A DNA stretch of 64,000 nt from SLNP01 sp964568875 (GTDB taxonomy: Bacteria; Bacteroidota; Bacteroidia; Bacteroidales; VadinHA17): NCBI GenBank assembly GCA_964568875.1, contig CAZMSH010000020.1:3253-67252 (forward strand), read 5' to 3'. The notes under the pieces were generated by a model. It searched no databases and was not told the DNA's origin. It saw nothing but the letters and a program-made list of their open reading frames with translations. Below are positions 7,678-17,952 of this stretch, one piece after another (the first letter of the stretch is position 1; each line of letters opens with the position of its first letter). Position numbers and translations under genes: made by a program.

Positions 7678-9057
7678 ATGGTATATCTGGGCGGATTTCT
7701 TGCCATTCATTTTCTTGCGTTGACTCTCTATCTGATAACCAAGAGATTCAATGCCTCAGTAACCTTGTTGCTGGTTGGGATGGTGATGTACTTTCTGGCG
7801 AATCTCCTTGGTCTTGCAGATCCTGTTGAGGTGAGTGAAAAGAGTGGCTTTTTGTTGTTTGATTTTCTGAAGCACATAACTGACAGATTCATTTCAAGGT
7901 TTGGGAGCACTGGTCTCCAGATCATGCTTATTGGAGGGTATGTTGAATATATGAAGAAGATCAGGGCAAATGATGCACTGATATATGTGTCAATGCAACC
8001 ATTGTCGATACTTAGGCAGAATCCGTACCTGGCAGCAATAATGATAATACCGATAGGCCAGATTCTGTTTATAACCACATCATCGGCCGTTGCTCTCGGG
8101 TTGTTGCTTATTACAACCATTTATCCTGTCTTAATAGGGCTTGGGGTAAGCCGTCTGACTGCAGTATCGGTTATTGCAGCCTGTACAGTCTTTGACATGG
8201 GGCCAACTTCGGCAAACACTCTTTTGGCCCACACAACTATAGGCTTAGACAGCATGGCCTATTTTACCATGCAGTTGAGGGTAACACTACCCTTAACTGT
8301 AATGATGATGATTCTTTTATATTTCTCCAACAGGTACTATGACAGAAAAGACGGAAATACCAGCCGGGGACCGGTCAGGGCTATGAAGATGGAGGAACTC
8401 AGGAGTGCCGCACCGCTATGGTTTGCGTTTTTGCCAACGTTGCCTCTGGTTTTCACCATATTGTTCTCAAAATCTGTAAATCTTCTGGGTCTGGGGATAT
8501 ACCTTGATTTGACTCCGATAATTCTACTGTCGATGATAATATCGGTTCTGGCTGCATTTGTCCGCAGGAGATCCCTCAGGGATCTGTTTGCCACCATAAC
8601 TCCTTTCTGGGCAGGTATGGGCAGGATATTTGCTTCGGTGATTGTGTTGATTGTATGTGCTGAGATATTTGCCCAGGGACTGTTAAGTCTTGGACTGATA
8701 GATATGATGGCCGGCATAATGCAGTTTCTGGGTTTGAACTTCATTTTTGTCATATTCCTGCTTACCCTTCTTGTGTTTGCCGGATCACTTGTAACAGGAA
8801 GCGGGGTCGCAAGTTTCACCACTATAGGACAGTACGTTCCTGAAATGGCATTGAAGTTTGGCATTCCCTCCATAAAACTTATGATACCTGTACAGCTTGC
8901 AGCGGGACTGGGAAGGGCTGCCTCACCTATTTCTGCAATAATAATAGCTATTTCGGAAATAGCCGGGGTGTCTCCCTTTGAAGTTGCCAGGAGGAACATA
9001 GTTCCATTTCTGATTATTGCGATCTTTTTGGTATTAGCATCATATGTCTTTTTATAG
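7678..9057 (+). CDS. DcuC-family C4-dicarboxylate carrier, copy 1
   Basis: A polytopic inner-membrane protein of about 459 residues with roughly 12 hydrophobic segments. The pattern FITTSSAVALGLLLITTIYPVL, FDMGPTSANT and GLGRAASPISAIIIAISEIAGVSP fits the DcuC/YfcC-like anion carriers, which move succinate, fumarate, malate or aspartate. I prefer ATG 7678, because AGAGG lies eight bases upstream; a GTG at 7657 would add seven residues. A paralogue lies at 16574-17947. It is divergent from the membrane-anchored regulator and opens the peptide/dicarboxylate locus. Confidence 0.85.
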   Translation: MVYLGGFLAIHFLALTLYLITKRFNASVTLLLVGMVMYFLANLLGLADPVEVSEKSGFLLFDFLKHITDRFISRFGSTGLQIMLIGGYVEYMKKIRANDALIYVSMQPLSILRQNPYLAAIMIIPIGQILFITTSSAVALGLLLITTIYPVLIGLGVSRLTAVSVIAACTVFDMGPTSANTLLAHTTIGLDSMAYFTMQLRVTLPLTVMMMILLYFSNRYYDRKDGNTSRGPVRAMKMEELRSAAPLWFAFLPTLPLVFTILFSKSVNLLGLGIYLDLTPIILLSMIISVLAAFVRRRSLRDLFATITPFWAGMGRIFASVIVLIVCAEIFAQGLLSLGLIDMMAGIMQFLGLNFIFVIFLLTLLVFAGSLVTGSGVASFTTIGQYVPEMALKFGIPSIKLMIPVQLAAGLGRAASPISAIIIAISEIAGVSPFEVARRNIVPFLIIAIFLVLASYVFL

Positions 9058-9183
9058 AATAATACTAATGAAAAGAATGATAGCCTATGGAAAACATCTA
9101 CTCAACAGCATTTTAACAAAATGGGTTTTAAATAAACCTGCCAGGCTTTTAAACATAATAATACAAACGAACAGGTAATAATT

Positions 9184-10203
9184 ATGAAAAGAACAATATA
9201 TATTTTGATGACGATTCTGCTTTTTGGGGGAACTGCCTCAGGACAAACGCCCCTTCTGGTAGAAAACTTCGAGTATCCTCAGGGTACTCTGCTTACAACA
9301 CAGGGATGGCTTGCTCATTCTTCAGGAGGGACAAACCCTATTTTGGTGACTTCATACGGATTGACTTTTACCGGATATATCGGATCTGGTGTTGGGCTGG
9401 CTGCAGGATTAGACAATGACGGAGAAGATCTTAATAAAAGATTTGATGTCCAGACCAGCGAAGGTCCGGTTTACGGGTCCTTTCTTGTGAGTGCCTCAGC
9501 GAGCATTGAACCTGGTGCAGACGGTGATGCACCAAGACCTTATTTCTTCCATTTCTATGATCCCGAGAATAATACAGCTCATCGTGGTAGGGTATTTATT
9601 GCGCCCGGAACCCAGACAGGCAAGATGAATGTCGGTTTATCATTCAATGGCAATGCTGCCCAGGTTAAGATGGCTACAGACCTGAATTTCAATGAAACCT
9701 ACCTTTTTGTACTTAAGTATACCATCATTGACGGAACCAACAATGATCATGTTAGTCTCTACGTATTTCCTGCAGGGACAGATTATGTAACCGAACCTCA
9801 GAATCCGACGCTCGGTCCTGTATATGCTACTGGTACACAGACTGATATTGCACCTACCGGTGTAGCTCTTCGTCAGTTCCATGCAGATCAGCGCATTACC
9901 GTCGATGGAATAAGAGTTGCCAGGGAATGGAGTGTCGCTACCGGTACCACTTCAGACAGGAAGGTTTCTGAAACACCCCAGATGTTGGTTTATCCTAATC
10001 CGGCAACTGATGGAATAATCAATCTTCCGGGTCTGAGCGGTGTTGAGAAGAATGTGGAAATATACAATATGGCAGGTATTAAAGTTCTTGAATTGAAAAC
10101 AGGAGAAGATGTAATTGACTTAAGCAGTCTTAGCAGCGGGTTGTTTTACGTAAAGGTTCACGGGGCAGGTTTAACCTATACCTCTAAAGTGGTAGTCAGG
10201 TAG
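9184..10203 (+). CDS. Secreted protein with T9SS type A sorting domain
   Basis: A 339-residue protein with a signal peptide (MKRTIYILMTILLFGGTASGQ). Its central ~230 residues (LLVENFEYPQGTLLTTQGW..., YLFVLKYTIIDGTNNDHVSLYVFP) look like a beta-sandwich of the concanavalin/LamG kind, possibly a glycan- or surface-binding module. The C-terminal ~75 residues are a Por secretion tail: YPNPATDG, then IYNMAGIKVLE, LSSLSSGLFYVKV and KVVVR. The protein should cross the outer membrane by type IX secretion. No catalytic residues are evident. It is 36 bases upstream of the first M14 peptidase and likely co-transcribed. Confidence 0.87.
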   Translation: MKRTIYILMTILLFGGTASGQTPLLVENFEYPQGTLLTTQGWLAHSSGGTNPILVTSYGLTFTGYIGSGVGLAAGLDNDGEDLNKRFDVQTSEGPVYGSFLVSASASIEPGADGDAPRPYFFHFYDPENNTAHRGRVFIAPGTQTGKMNVGLSFNGNAAQVKMATDLNFNETYLFVLKYTIIDGTNNDHVSLYVFPAGTDYVTEPQNPTLGPVYATGTQTDIAPTGVALRQFHADQRITVDGIRVAREWSVATGTTSDRKVSETPQMLVYPNPATDGIINLPGLSGVEKNVEIYNMAGIKVLELKTGEDVIDLSSLSSGLFYVKVHGAGLTYTSKVVVR

Positions 10204-10239
10204 GAGCAGATAATTATAACTAATTAATCAGACCAGCAT

Positions 10240-11769
10240 ATGAGGAAGTTACTTCTGGTATCGTTTTTTGTTTTTTCCAGTGTTAGTTACGGGCAGCAGA
10301 GCATTGCCATTACGGAGAGGTATTTTGGCGATCCTGACATCAGGTTCAATACACCAACCCTTTCAATCGATGAGGATCGATTTGCCTCCCATACGGAGGT
10401 GATGGACTGGATATCACGCAATGTTGAGGGAAGACCCGGCGCTGAAGTTAAAATCATAGGAGAGAGTGCGAATGGACTTGCGATACCTGTGATTTACCTT
10501 CATCGACCGGGTCCTGGCCCGAAGTTAAAGATATGGTTCCAGGGCCTCCTGCACGGTAATGAGCCTGCAGGAGCCGAGGGTTTGCTCTACCTTGCAACCC
10601 AGCTCCTTAACGACCCGGCAACCTCTGCCATGCTTGATCATCTCTCAGTTGCAATACTTCCCATAGCAAATATGGACGGCTACGTGGCAATGGAACGGAG
10701 GTCTGCCGGCGGGTTTGATCTGAATCGCGATCAGACGAAGTATGCTGATCCTGTCAGCAAAATATTAAGGAAGGCATTTATAGAATGGGCGCCTGACATC
10801 GCTTATGATATACATGAGTATCAGCCCACAAGAAAGGAGTATGCAGGTATTGGCGCGAAGGGGGCCTCTATCTCTTATGATGTAAAGTTTCTGCCGTCGG
10901 GATTTCTTAACGTACCTGAGGGACTTCGCAGGGCGAGCGTTGAAATATTCCAGGCAGAGGCAGAAAAGGCCCTTGAGGAGCATGGCCATACCCATAACTT
11001 TTATTTCACGGCCGATGTAAGCGGTGATGAAATGGTTCTTAACAAGGGGGCTCAGAGTCCTCAGTCGAGTTCCACCTCTTATGCGCTTTCAAATGCTATT
11101 TCGATGCTGGTTGAGACCAGGGGCATAGGTTTGGGGCGAACTTCACTGGCACGCCGCACACATTCGGTATATATTGTTGCTGAGTCATGTCTTAAGAGTG
11201 CTCTTGCTCACAGAGAAGAAATACGGGGAATTCTTGACAGAGCCAGGAAAGAGACCATAAATCGCAAAAACGACGTTGCAGTGCTGAATGAACCTGCAGA
11301 GAAGTATTATGATGTTCGGTTCATCGACCTGCAAACAACAGATATTATTGTTAAAAGAATAAAGGCCAGGGACGCTCTAGACCTGAGTCCGGTACTGGTT
11401 CGCAGCCGGCCGGCAGGATATATAATTGAAGCAGGTGCCGAGCGTGAAGTTGAAATACTTACCCTACTCGGGTTGAAGATAGAACAGGTTAATCCACGCA
11501 AGAGGTACAGGGTAGAAAGTTATATTGTAACAGACCTGGAGGAAGAGACGTCGGTTTGGGAGGGAATAAGGCGGGCAAAAGCCAAAACAGATATTGCGGA
11601 GCACAAAAGAAGGTTTCCGCAAGGCGCCTGGTACCTTGACCTTGCCCAGAGGAATGCAAATTATGCTGTCAGCCTGCTGGAACCCGAGTCGGCAAACGGA
11701 TTTGTGTCGTTCAGGGTAACGGAGACCAGCCCCGGTCAGGAGCTGAAAATACACAGGGTTATTAAATAA
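10240..11769 (+). CDS. Secreted M14 zinc carboxypeptidase, copy 1
   Basis: A 509-residue protein with signal peptide MRKLLLVSFFVFSSVSYGQ. Zinc ligands of the M14 fold are visible: H105 and E108 in LHGNEPAG, and H192 in YDIHEY. FDLNRDQTK holds the substrate-binding NR pair. The proton-donor glutamate is likely E292 in VETRGIG. The catalytic domain spans roughly residues 45-330, and the ~180 residues after it form an unassigned beta-rich domain. M14 enzymes remove C-terminal residues from peptides; the specificity cannot be read from the sequence. It shares nearly all motifs and full length with the protein at 21691. It sits directly before SusC/SusD, suggesting that it trims peptides for uptake. 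Confidence 0.9.
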   Translation: MRKLLLVSFFVFSSVSYGQQSIAITERYFGDPDIRFNTPTLSIDEDRFASHTEVMDWISRNVEGRPGAEVKIIGESANGLAIPVIYLHRPGPGPKLKIWFQGLLHGNEPAGAEGLLYLATQLLNDPATSAMLDHLSVAILPIANMDGYVAMERRSAGGFDLNRDQTKYADPVSKILRKAFIEWAPDIAYDIHEYQPTRKEYAGIGAKGASISYDVKFLPSGFLNVPEGLRRASVEIFQAEAEKALEEHGHTHNFYFTADVSGDEMVLNKGAQSPQSSSTSYALSNAISMLVETRGIGLGRTSLARRTHSVYIVAESCLKSALAHREEIRGILDRARKETINRKNDVAVLNEPAEKYYDVRFIDLQTTDIIVKRIKARDALDLSPVLVRSRPAGYIIEAGAEREVEILTLLGLKIEQVNPRKRYRVESYIVTDLEEETSVWEGIRRAKAKTDIAEHKRRFPQGAWYLDLAQRNANYAVSLLEPESANGFVSFRVTETSPGQELKIHRVIK

Positions 11770-11824
11770 ATGTAGCCGGAGAGAGCAATCAAACCATGAA
11801 CATAATAATTAAACCTTAAACCAA

Positions 11825-14764
11825 ATGATGATGAAAAGAACCATCGTACTGTTTTTCCTGATTATCTCCTTCACAATTGTGAACGGACAGGTTACGGGAA
11901 AAGTTATGGACGGCGAGAGTAACACAGCTTTCTATGGTGTCGCTGTTCAGGTAAAGGGAACCCTGAGGGGTACCTCTACCGATGCTACCGGAGCATTCAG
12001 AATAGATGCTGCACAGGGGGAGATACTATCCTTCTCATTCCTGGGCTACAAGACCGTTGAGCATACGGTTACAGGTCCGGGCGAGATACTCATTACCCTT
12101 TATCCTGACGAAACCATTCTTGATGAGGTGGTTGTTGTCGGATACGGAGTACAGAAGAGGAGCGACGTTACGGGAGCTGTAGCGTCAATAAATTCGAAAA
12201 CCCTAGAGGAGAGGGCAGAACCCAACCTGATCAAGTCGCTTCAGGGGGCTATTGCAGGTCTGTCTGTAAGTGTTATCGGATCGGATGCCGAGGGTTCCAG
12301 CACAGTAACCAGGATCAGAGGGAGCAACTCAATTACAGCTTCAAACTTTCCCCTGGTAATTCTCGACGGAATACCCTATAGTGGCAACTGGGCAGAGATC
12401 AATCCGAATGACATAGAGTCAATAGAAATACTTAAAGATGCTTCCTCGTCCGCAATTTATGGTGCCAGAGGCGCTAACGGGGTTATACTGATACAGACAA
12501 GAATGGCTAGGGCCGGTGAGAAGATCACCGTTTCATATGACGCCAGCGTTACTTCTTACAAGGCTATCAATATTCCAAAGATGATGGATGGCCCAACCTT
12601 CTATGCCAGAAAGGCTGAAGCTGGGATAGGCTTTTCGCTGACCGAGCAGGAAAGCTATGATGCAGGTGAATGGACAGACTGGGTAAAAGTTGCCCTGAGA
12701 AACGGCCTTAACCACCAGCACAATCTTTCAATAAGAGGGGCAGGCAACAATTCGAGGTATTTTATTTCTGGCAGTTATGCCGGAAACCAGGGGATAGCGT
12801 TAAACGATAATTTCACCAGGACATCACTCAGAATCAATTTTGAGCAGGATGCAGGTAAATACCTGGTATTCGGAACGAACACTTCATATGGTTATTTCGA
12901 TCGTAGCGGTAAAGAGGCGGACTTCAGCGATGCCTACCAGCTGAATCCGCTTGGCAAGGCCTATACAGAGACAGGTGAGATACGGCTTCAGACATGGGAG
13001 GACAACAACTATGCAAGGAATCCGCTCAGCTCGCTGAACGAGATTAACAACGACTACAAGAACTCGCTGATAACCAACAACTATCTTATTGTAAACTTCC
13101 CCATAGAGGGGTTGTCATTCAAGTTGAATACAGGTTACACATATGACACCTACCAGTTTCAGAATTACCAGGGAAGGAACACCTATGAAGGAGCCCAGGC
13201 CAATGGCATACTCGATATTAACAACAGGTTTGACATTGACTGGATAGTTGAGAACATACTCTCCTATAATAAAACCTTCGGGCCTCATAATATCTTCCTG
13301 ACAGGACTCTACTCAGCCCAGAGGACAAGGTCGGAGAGCAGTTCGATAACCGCCAGTGACTTCCCGAACGATGTAATGACCTTTTACCAGCCCAATAAGG
13401 GTAGTCTGCTTCAGGCAACAGCCTCGCAGCGCCAGTCATCGCATGTCTCACAGATGGGAAGGATAAATTATGGTTATGATTCGAGATACCTGCTTACAGC
13501 CACGGTAAGGAGAGACGGTTTTTCTGCTTTTGGTGATGACACGAAGTATGGAATTTTCCCATCACTGGCTGTTGGCTGGAACATAATGAATGAGTCCTTT
13601 TTCGCGAATGCCGGACTGGACCAGTTGATCAACAATCTCAAACTGAGACTCTCGTGGGGCAAGAACGGAAATGAGGCGATAACCCCTTATTCCACTTTAC
13701 CCGTGTTGAGGAATATTGATTACCTGACAGATGATCATACTCCTGCTTTTGGCTTCTACCCTTCTCAGCTCGGTTCTCCTGCTCTTGGATGGGAGACGAC
13801 CACATCGACAAATATCGGTCTTGATTTCGGGTTTTTGAGGAACAGGATAAGAGGCTCGGTAGAGTATTACACATCAAGGACATTTGACCTTTTGCTGAGC
13901 AGAACCATTCCTTCCATCAATGGTACAAGTACTATTCTTGAGAACATAGGTGAGACCAAAGGTAACGGAATTGAGTTCCAGATCTCCTCAAACAATATAA
14001 CAGGCTCAAAATTCAGGTGGTCAACCGATTTCAACATAGTAAGTTACAATAACACACTTGTTGATGTTGGCCTTTATGGTGAAGACGGAAAACCGATTGA
14101 CGATATAGCTTCACTATGGTTTATAGGGTACCCGGTTAACGTTAACTACGACTATGTTTTTGATGGAATATACCAGCAGGGTGAAGTGCCGCCCGATGCG
14201 CCTTTTAACTCACAGCCCGGATATATCAGATACAAGGATCTCAATACAGATGGTTCTATAACACCTGAGGATGATAAGGAAATAATAGGATCTCAGATAC
14301 CTGCCTTCACAGCGGGGATGAACAACACCTTCACCTTTGGAAACCTGACAATGTCAGTTTTCCTTACAGGCAAGGTTGGCGAGACAAGGTCGAACTGGAT
14401 GTTGGCGACACACTCTCTATCATTCAGGAGAAACCAGTTTGACAAGGATTTCTGGTCAGCCGATAATCCTATCAATACCTATCCGGCTAACGTTCCCGAC
14501 GGCTCGGTCAATCCGGCCAGAATGGATTTCTATCAGAGAACTGATTTTCTGAGGGTGCAGGATATCAACCTTTCATACAGAGTGCCGAAAGATTTTATAA
14601 ATCGTTTCGGGCTCGACAGGTTTGATATGTATGTAAATGTCAAGAACCTTCTGACGTTTACAAACTGGACGGGTCTTGACCCGGAGTTTGTTACTTCAGG
14701 CACAAGGCAAAGGGCTATACCGCAAACCCGCCAGTTTGTTTTCGGGGTCAGGACAAGCTTTTAG
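11825..14764 (+). CDS. SusC/RagA-type TonB-dependent outer-membrane transporter, copy 1
   Basis: A 979-residue protein with a signal peptide (ending VNGQ), a carboxypeptidase-like regulatory domain (~22-100; GKVMDGESNTAFYGVAVQVKG), the SusC hallmark DEVVVVGYGVQKRSDVTGAV, a plug domain (~115-225; EILKDASSSAIYGARGANGV) and a long beta-barrel ending in aromatic FGVRTSF. It lacks the STN domain, so it does not signal to an anti-sigma factor, unlike the SusC at 42569. It imports oligomers captured by the SusD lipoprotein encoded 21 bases downstream. Its neighbours (M14 peptidase, isoaspartyl dipeptidase, carriers) suggest a peptide rather than glycan substrate. Confidence 0.95.
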   Translation: MMMKRTIVLFFLIISFTIVNGQVTGKVMDGESNTAFYGVAVQVKGTLRGTSTDATGAFRIDAAQGEILSFSFLGYKTVEHTVTGPGEILITLYPDETILDEVVVVGYGVQKRSDVTGAVASINSKTLEERAEPNLIKSLQGAIAGLSVSVIGSDAEGSSTVTRIRGSNSITASNFPLVILDGIPYSGNWAEINPNDIESIEILKDASSSAIYGARGANGVILIQTRMARAGEKITVSYDASVTSYKAINIPKMMDGPTFYARKAEAGIGFSLTEQESYDAGEWTDWVKVALRNGLNHQHNLSIRGAGNNSRYFISGSYAGNQGIALNDNFTRTSLRINFEQDAGKYLVFGTNTSYGYFDRSGKEADFSDAYQLNPLGKAYTETGEIRLQTWEDNNYARNPLSSLNEINNDYKNSLITNNYLIVNFPIEGLSFKLNTGYTYDTYQFQNYQGRNTYEGAQANGILDINNRFDIDWIVENILSYNKTFGPHNIFLTGLYSAQRTRSESSSITASDFPNDVMTFYQPNKGSLLQATASQRQSSHVSQMGRINYGYDSRYLLTATVRRDGFSAFGDDTKYGIFPSLAVGWNIMNESFFANAGLDQLINNLKLRLSWGKNGNEAITPYSTLPVLRNIDYLTDDHTPAFGFYPSQLGSPALGWETTTSTNIGLDFGFLRNRIRGSVEYYTSRTFDLLLSRTIPSINGTSTILENIGETKGNGIEFQISSNNITGSKFRWSTDFNIVSYNNTLVDVGLYGEDGKPIDDIASLWFIGYPVNVNYDYVFDGIYQQGEVPPDAPFNSQPGYIRYKDLNTDGSITPEDDKEIIGSQIPAFTAGMNNTFTFGNLTMSVFLTGKVGETRSNWMLATHSLSFRRNQFDKDFWSADNPINTYPANVPDGSVNPARMDFYQRTDFLRVQDINLSYRVPKDFINRFGLDRFDMYVNVKNLLTFTNWTGLDPEFVTSGTRQRAIPQTRQFVFGVRTSF

Positions 14765-14785
14765 AAATCGTAAAAACAAAGAGAG

Positions 14786-16570
14786 ATGAAAAAGATACTA
14801 TATACATTAACGATTATCTCAGTCTTCGCTTTCCTTTCATGTTCGGATGATTTTCTGAAGGAGATGCCTACTGATGACATTTTTGCAGATAACCTGCTTG
14901 TAAACTATACCGGATTTCAGAATATGCAGAACGGATTGTTTGCTCTTGTCAGGGATGAGTATGACAGGGTTGACAGAAACTATGGCGGAACATCATTCCG
15001 CAGCCTTCCTTTTGCCAAGCATACACTTTTCTCTGTTGGAGCCGACAATTCATGGGGGAACAACAGGCATAGCCAGTTTGCCCACCTGAGTTTTCCGAAG
15101 AATATTACCTATATGGCAGATTTCGAAGCCTTTCTGGCAATGTTTGAGTGGCTTTACAAGGTGGTGAACACGGCCAACATGATTATTACCAGGGCCGAGA
15201 ATCCTGACATTGACTGGCAGGGAGGCTCTACAGCCGCCGATCAGGCAAATAAGGAGAGGACAGTTGCCAATGCAAGGCTAATACGGGCATGGGCATACAG
15301 GCACCTGACCTATTCATTTGGTGCGGTTCCGCTTAGTCTTGAGGAGGTTACAGGCAGCAACTACCGTACTGACTGGGAAAGAACACCCGTATTGGTTATA
15401 CGTGAGGCTATGGAGCAGGATCTGCTTTATGCCGTTGAAAAGCTTCCCATGCGTACTGCTAACAATACTGTGCCTTCACAGGCTATTGCCAGGCATTACC
15501 TGGGCGAGTTATACCTGGCCATGTCACGCGACCTTGATGCGAAGAATATCCTTCAGCCTCTTGTAGAGGGCGCTGATTACACACTTATGACCACACGCTT
15601 CGGAGCAAATGCTTCCAATCCCGGTAACCCGTTTATTGATGTCTTCCGGTCTCCGCTGTACAGCCAGGGCAACCAGGAGGTACTCTGGGCATTCCTTAAC
15701 ACCGAACCCGAAAATGCTGCCTATGGGGTTGGACCGAATGTATTCATGAGGAACATGTGGAAGAACTATTACTCCGATCTTTCTACAATCAGAAGCCTTT
15801 CACACCCTCAGTATCCGGGGCAGACCCTTCAGCTTTTCTGGTCGCTTAACGGTGGTAAGGGAGCCGGCCGCTGTGCCATTTCCCTCGGGACACATGCCCT
15901 ATATACTTTCAAGGATCAGGAGGATGATGACATAAGGTATGACGAGCATTCGATGGTCTGGCATCTGTATTTCCTGAATCCTGCCAATGAGGTATATGAG
16001 GTGCAGACTTCGGGAGGGTCCAGCATGATTAATCTTAATCAAAGTGCCAAGATGAGTGATGACACCGACCCCACCATCAAGCAGTACAATCTGCCATCGA
16101 CAAGGAAATGGGATTATACCCATCCCTTCTTCGAGCAGGCATCTATTGACCAGCAGTACAATGATATGGTATACCTGAGGCTGGCCGAAACTTACCTGCT
16201 TTATGCCGAGGCACTTTACAAACTGGGTCAGGGCGGTGAGTTGTGGGTCAACAAGATAAGGGAGCGTGCCGGTGTCGAGCTTATTGACGGCGGTGAGATG
16301 AGTATTGACATGATACTTGACGAGCGCACCCGTGAGCTTATCACCGAGGAACACAGGAGGCATACGCTTATCAGGCTGAGCCAGGAGGATGGCGGTGACG
16401 AAAGACTTGCTTCCAATTTTTTCAAGACCCGTACAAGACTCCACAATGAGGTTTCGGGCCGTGAAGTACGGGGCATGCATGACGATGTAACACCTGTGCT
16501 GTTTCCGATACCTAAAACTTTTATTGATTCAAACTCAGGCAGGTTAATAGAACAAAATCCGGGATACTAG
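14786..16570 (+). CDS. SusD/RagB-type substrate-binding lipoprotein, copy 1
   Basis: A 594-residue lipoprotein; the lipobox is FLSC after MKKILYTLTIISVFA. It has the SusD start SDDFLKEMPTDD, tetratricopeptide-like helices (ARLIRAWAYRHLTYSFGAVPL) and the C-terminal RagB part (LRLAETYLLYAEALYKLG, WVNKIRERAG, DERTRELITEEHRRHTLIRL, ending PIPKTFIDSN...NPGY). It forms the lid of the SusC transporter on the cell surface. The next gene starts only three bases after the stop, so the outer-membrane pair and the inner-membrane carrier appear to be one transcription unit. Confidence 0.94.
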   Translation: MKKILYTLTIISVFAFLSCSDDFLKEMPTDDIFADNLLVNYTGFQNMQNGLFALVRDEYDRVDRNYGGTSFRSLPFAKHTLFSVGADNSWGNNRHSQFAHLSFPKNITYMADFEAFLAMFEWLYKVVNTANMIITRAENPDIDWQGGSTAADQANKERTVANARLIRAWAYRHLTYSFGAVPLSLEEVTGSNYRTDWERTPVLVIREAMEQDLLYAVEKLPMRTANNTVPSQAIARHYLGELYLAMSRDLDAKNILQPLVEGADYTLMTTRFGANASNPGNPFIDVFRSPLYSQGNQEVLWAFLNTEPENAAYGVGPNVFMRNMWKNYYSDLSTIRSLSHPQYPGQTLQLFWSLNGGKGAGRCAISLGTHALYTFKDQEDDDIRYDEHSMVWHLYFLNPANEVYEVQTSGGSSMINLNQSAKMSDDTDPTIKQYNLPSTRKWDYTHPFFEQASIDQQYNDMVYLRLAETYLLYAEALYKLGQGGELWVNKIRERAGVELIDGGEMSIDMILDERTRELITEEHRRHTLIRLSQEDGGDERLASNFFKTRTRLHNEVSGREVRGMHDDVTPVLFPIPKTFIDSNSGRLIEQNPGY

Positions 16571-16573
16571 CAG

Positions 16574-17947
16574 ATGATGGCGATAACTGGATTTGCGATT
16601 TGCATTATCGGGATCATCTTCACTGCCCGGCTTCTGTACCGGAATTACAATCCGCAGGGGGTGCTTATTACCTCCGGCCTTTTAATGATGGGCATTGCGG
16701 CGGCCATTGGATTAGGTGACGTGGTGGTCGCAAAGCCCTCAGGAACCATCATTTTTGACATGGTTCAGATAATTGATGAAGGATTCATTACGAATCTTTC
16801 GCGTATCGGGGTTATGATTATGACAATAGGCGGTTATGTAGCTTTTATGAACTCGATAAAGGCCACCGATGCCCTGGTTTACCTGGCAATGAAACCGCTC
16901 TCAAGTTTCAGGAAGTATCCGATGCTGGCAGCGGTGATTACGATTCCCATAGGACAGGTGCTTTTTATGACGGTACCTTCGGCTGCGGGGCTGGGCCTGC
17001 TTCTGGTAGCATCGTTCTACCCGGTGCTTGTCAACCTGGGTGTCAGCAGGCTGACGGCGCTTTCAGTCATAGCCGCCGCCACTATTTTTGACCAGGGTCC
17101 GAGTTCGGCCAATACGGCCATGGCTGCCGGTCTGATCGGCACAACCAACGTAGAGTATTTCATTACCAGCCAGTTGCCGGTAGTGATCCCAACCACCGCT
17201 GTGGTAATGGTTTTATACTTTTTCAGCAACAGGTATTTTGACAGGAAGGACATTGAGGCGGGCAAAGAGATATTTGCACAGCCGGCGGCAACAAATGGCA
17301 AGCCCGACGTGCCTCTTCTCTTCTCTGTTCTGCCTATGCTCCCGCTTGTGCTTCTGGTGGTTTTTTCGCAGTATGTCGGCTTGTTCGACATCCACCTAAG
17401 CACGACAGCGGCTATGCTGTTTTCTCTCGTTGTGTCGGTTCTGCTTATAGCGATCTATAAGAGGAATTTCAAAAAGGTTATGGGTCTGCTTGAGGGTTTC
17501 TGGAAGGGTATGGGCTCGGTATTTACTACAGTGATAACCCTGATAGTGGCTGCCGAAATATTCGCAAAGGGTCTAAACAGCCTGGGTTTCATTGATTCGC
17601 TGGTTTCGGGATCGACACACATCGGGTTGTCGGGAGTGATGATCACCATTGTGATGTCGATACTGATATTTCTTGCAGCGATGCTTACCGGAAGCGGTAA
17701 TGCAGCGTTTTTCTCTTTCGGTCCCCTTATTCCCGATGTGGCTGTTAAGCTGGGACTCAAATCGTGGGAGATGATACTTCCTATGCAGCTTGCAGCCAGC
17801 ATGGGCAGGGCGACCTCACCGATAGCCGGTGTCATTGTGGCCATAGCCGGCGTTGCCGGTGTTTCGCCTGTTGATGTTGCGAAGAGGAACCTGCTTCCGC
17901 TTGCAGGTGGCCTCGTGTTCCTTCAAATATTTCATTTTCTGTTTTAA
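16574..17947 (+). CDS. DcuC-family C4-dicarboxylate carrier, copy 2
   Basis: A 457-residue polytopic membrane protein, clearly paralogous to the carrier at 7678. It shares IIFDMVQIIDEGFITNLSR-like early segments, SAAGLGLLLVASFYPVLVNLGVSRLTALSVIAA, FDQGPSSANTA and MGRATSPIAGVIVAIAGVAGVSP. Two ATG codons in a row start it. It is packed between SusD (three bases) and the isoaspartyl dipeptidase (five bases), so it probably carries the product of that enzyme, such as aspartate or another dicarboxylate, in or out of the cell. The specificity is inferred from context. Confidence 0.86.
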   Translation: MMAITGFAICIIGIIFTARLLYRNYNPQGVLITSGLLMMGIAAAIGLGDVVVAKPSGTIIFDMVQIIDEGFITNLSRIGVMIMTIGGYVAFMNSIKATDALVYLAMKPLSSFRKYPMLAAVITIPIGQVLFMTVPSAAGLGLLLVASFYPVLVNLGVSRLTALSVIAAATIFDQGPSSANTAMAAGLIGTTNVEYFITSQLPVVIPTTAVVMVLYFFSNRYFDRKDIEAGKEIFAQPAATNGKPDVPLLFSVLPMLPLVLLVVFSQYVGLFDIHLSTTAAMLFSLVVSVLLIAIYKRNFKKVMGLLEGFWKGMGSVFTTVITLIVAAEIFAKGLNSLGFIDSLVSGSTHIGLSGVMITIVMSILIFLAAMLTGSGNAAFFSFGPLIPDVAVKLGLKSWEMILPMQLAASMGRATSPIAGVIVAIAGVAGVSPVDVAKRNLLPLAGGLVFLQIFHFLF

Positions 17948-17952
17948 AATAG

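Noticed and set aside
8337..8999. Minus-strand frame of 220 codons
   Set aside because: Antisense to the DcuC carrier. Hydrophobic codon use on one strand tends to open the opposite frame. No family features.
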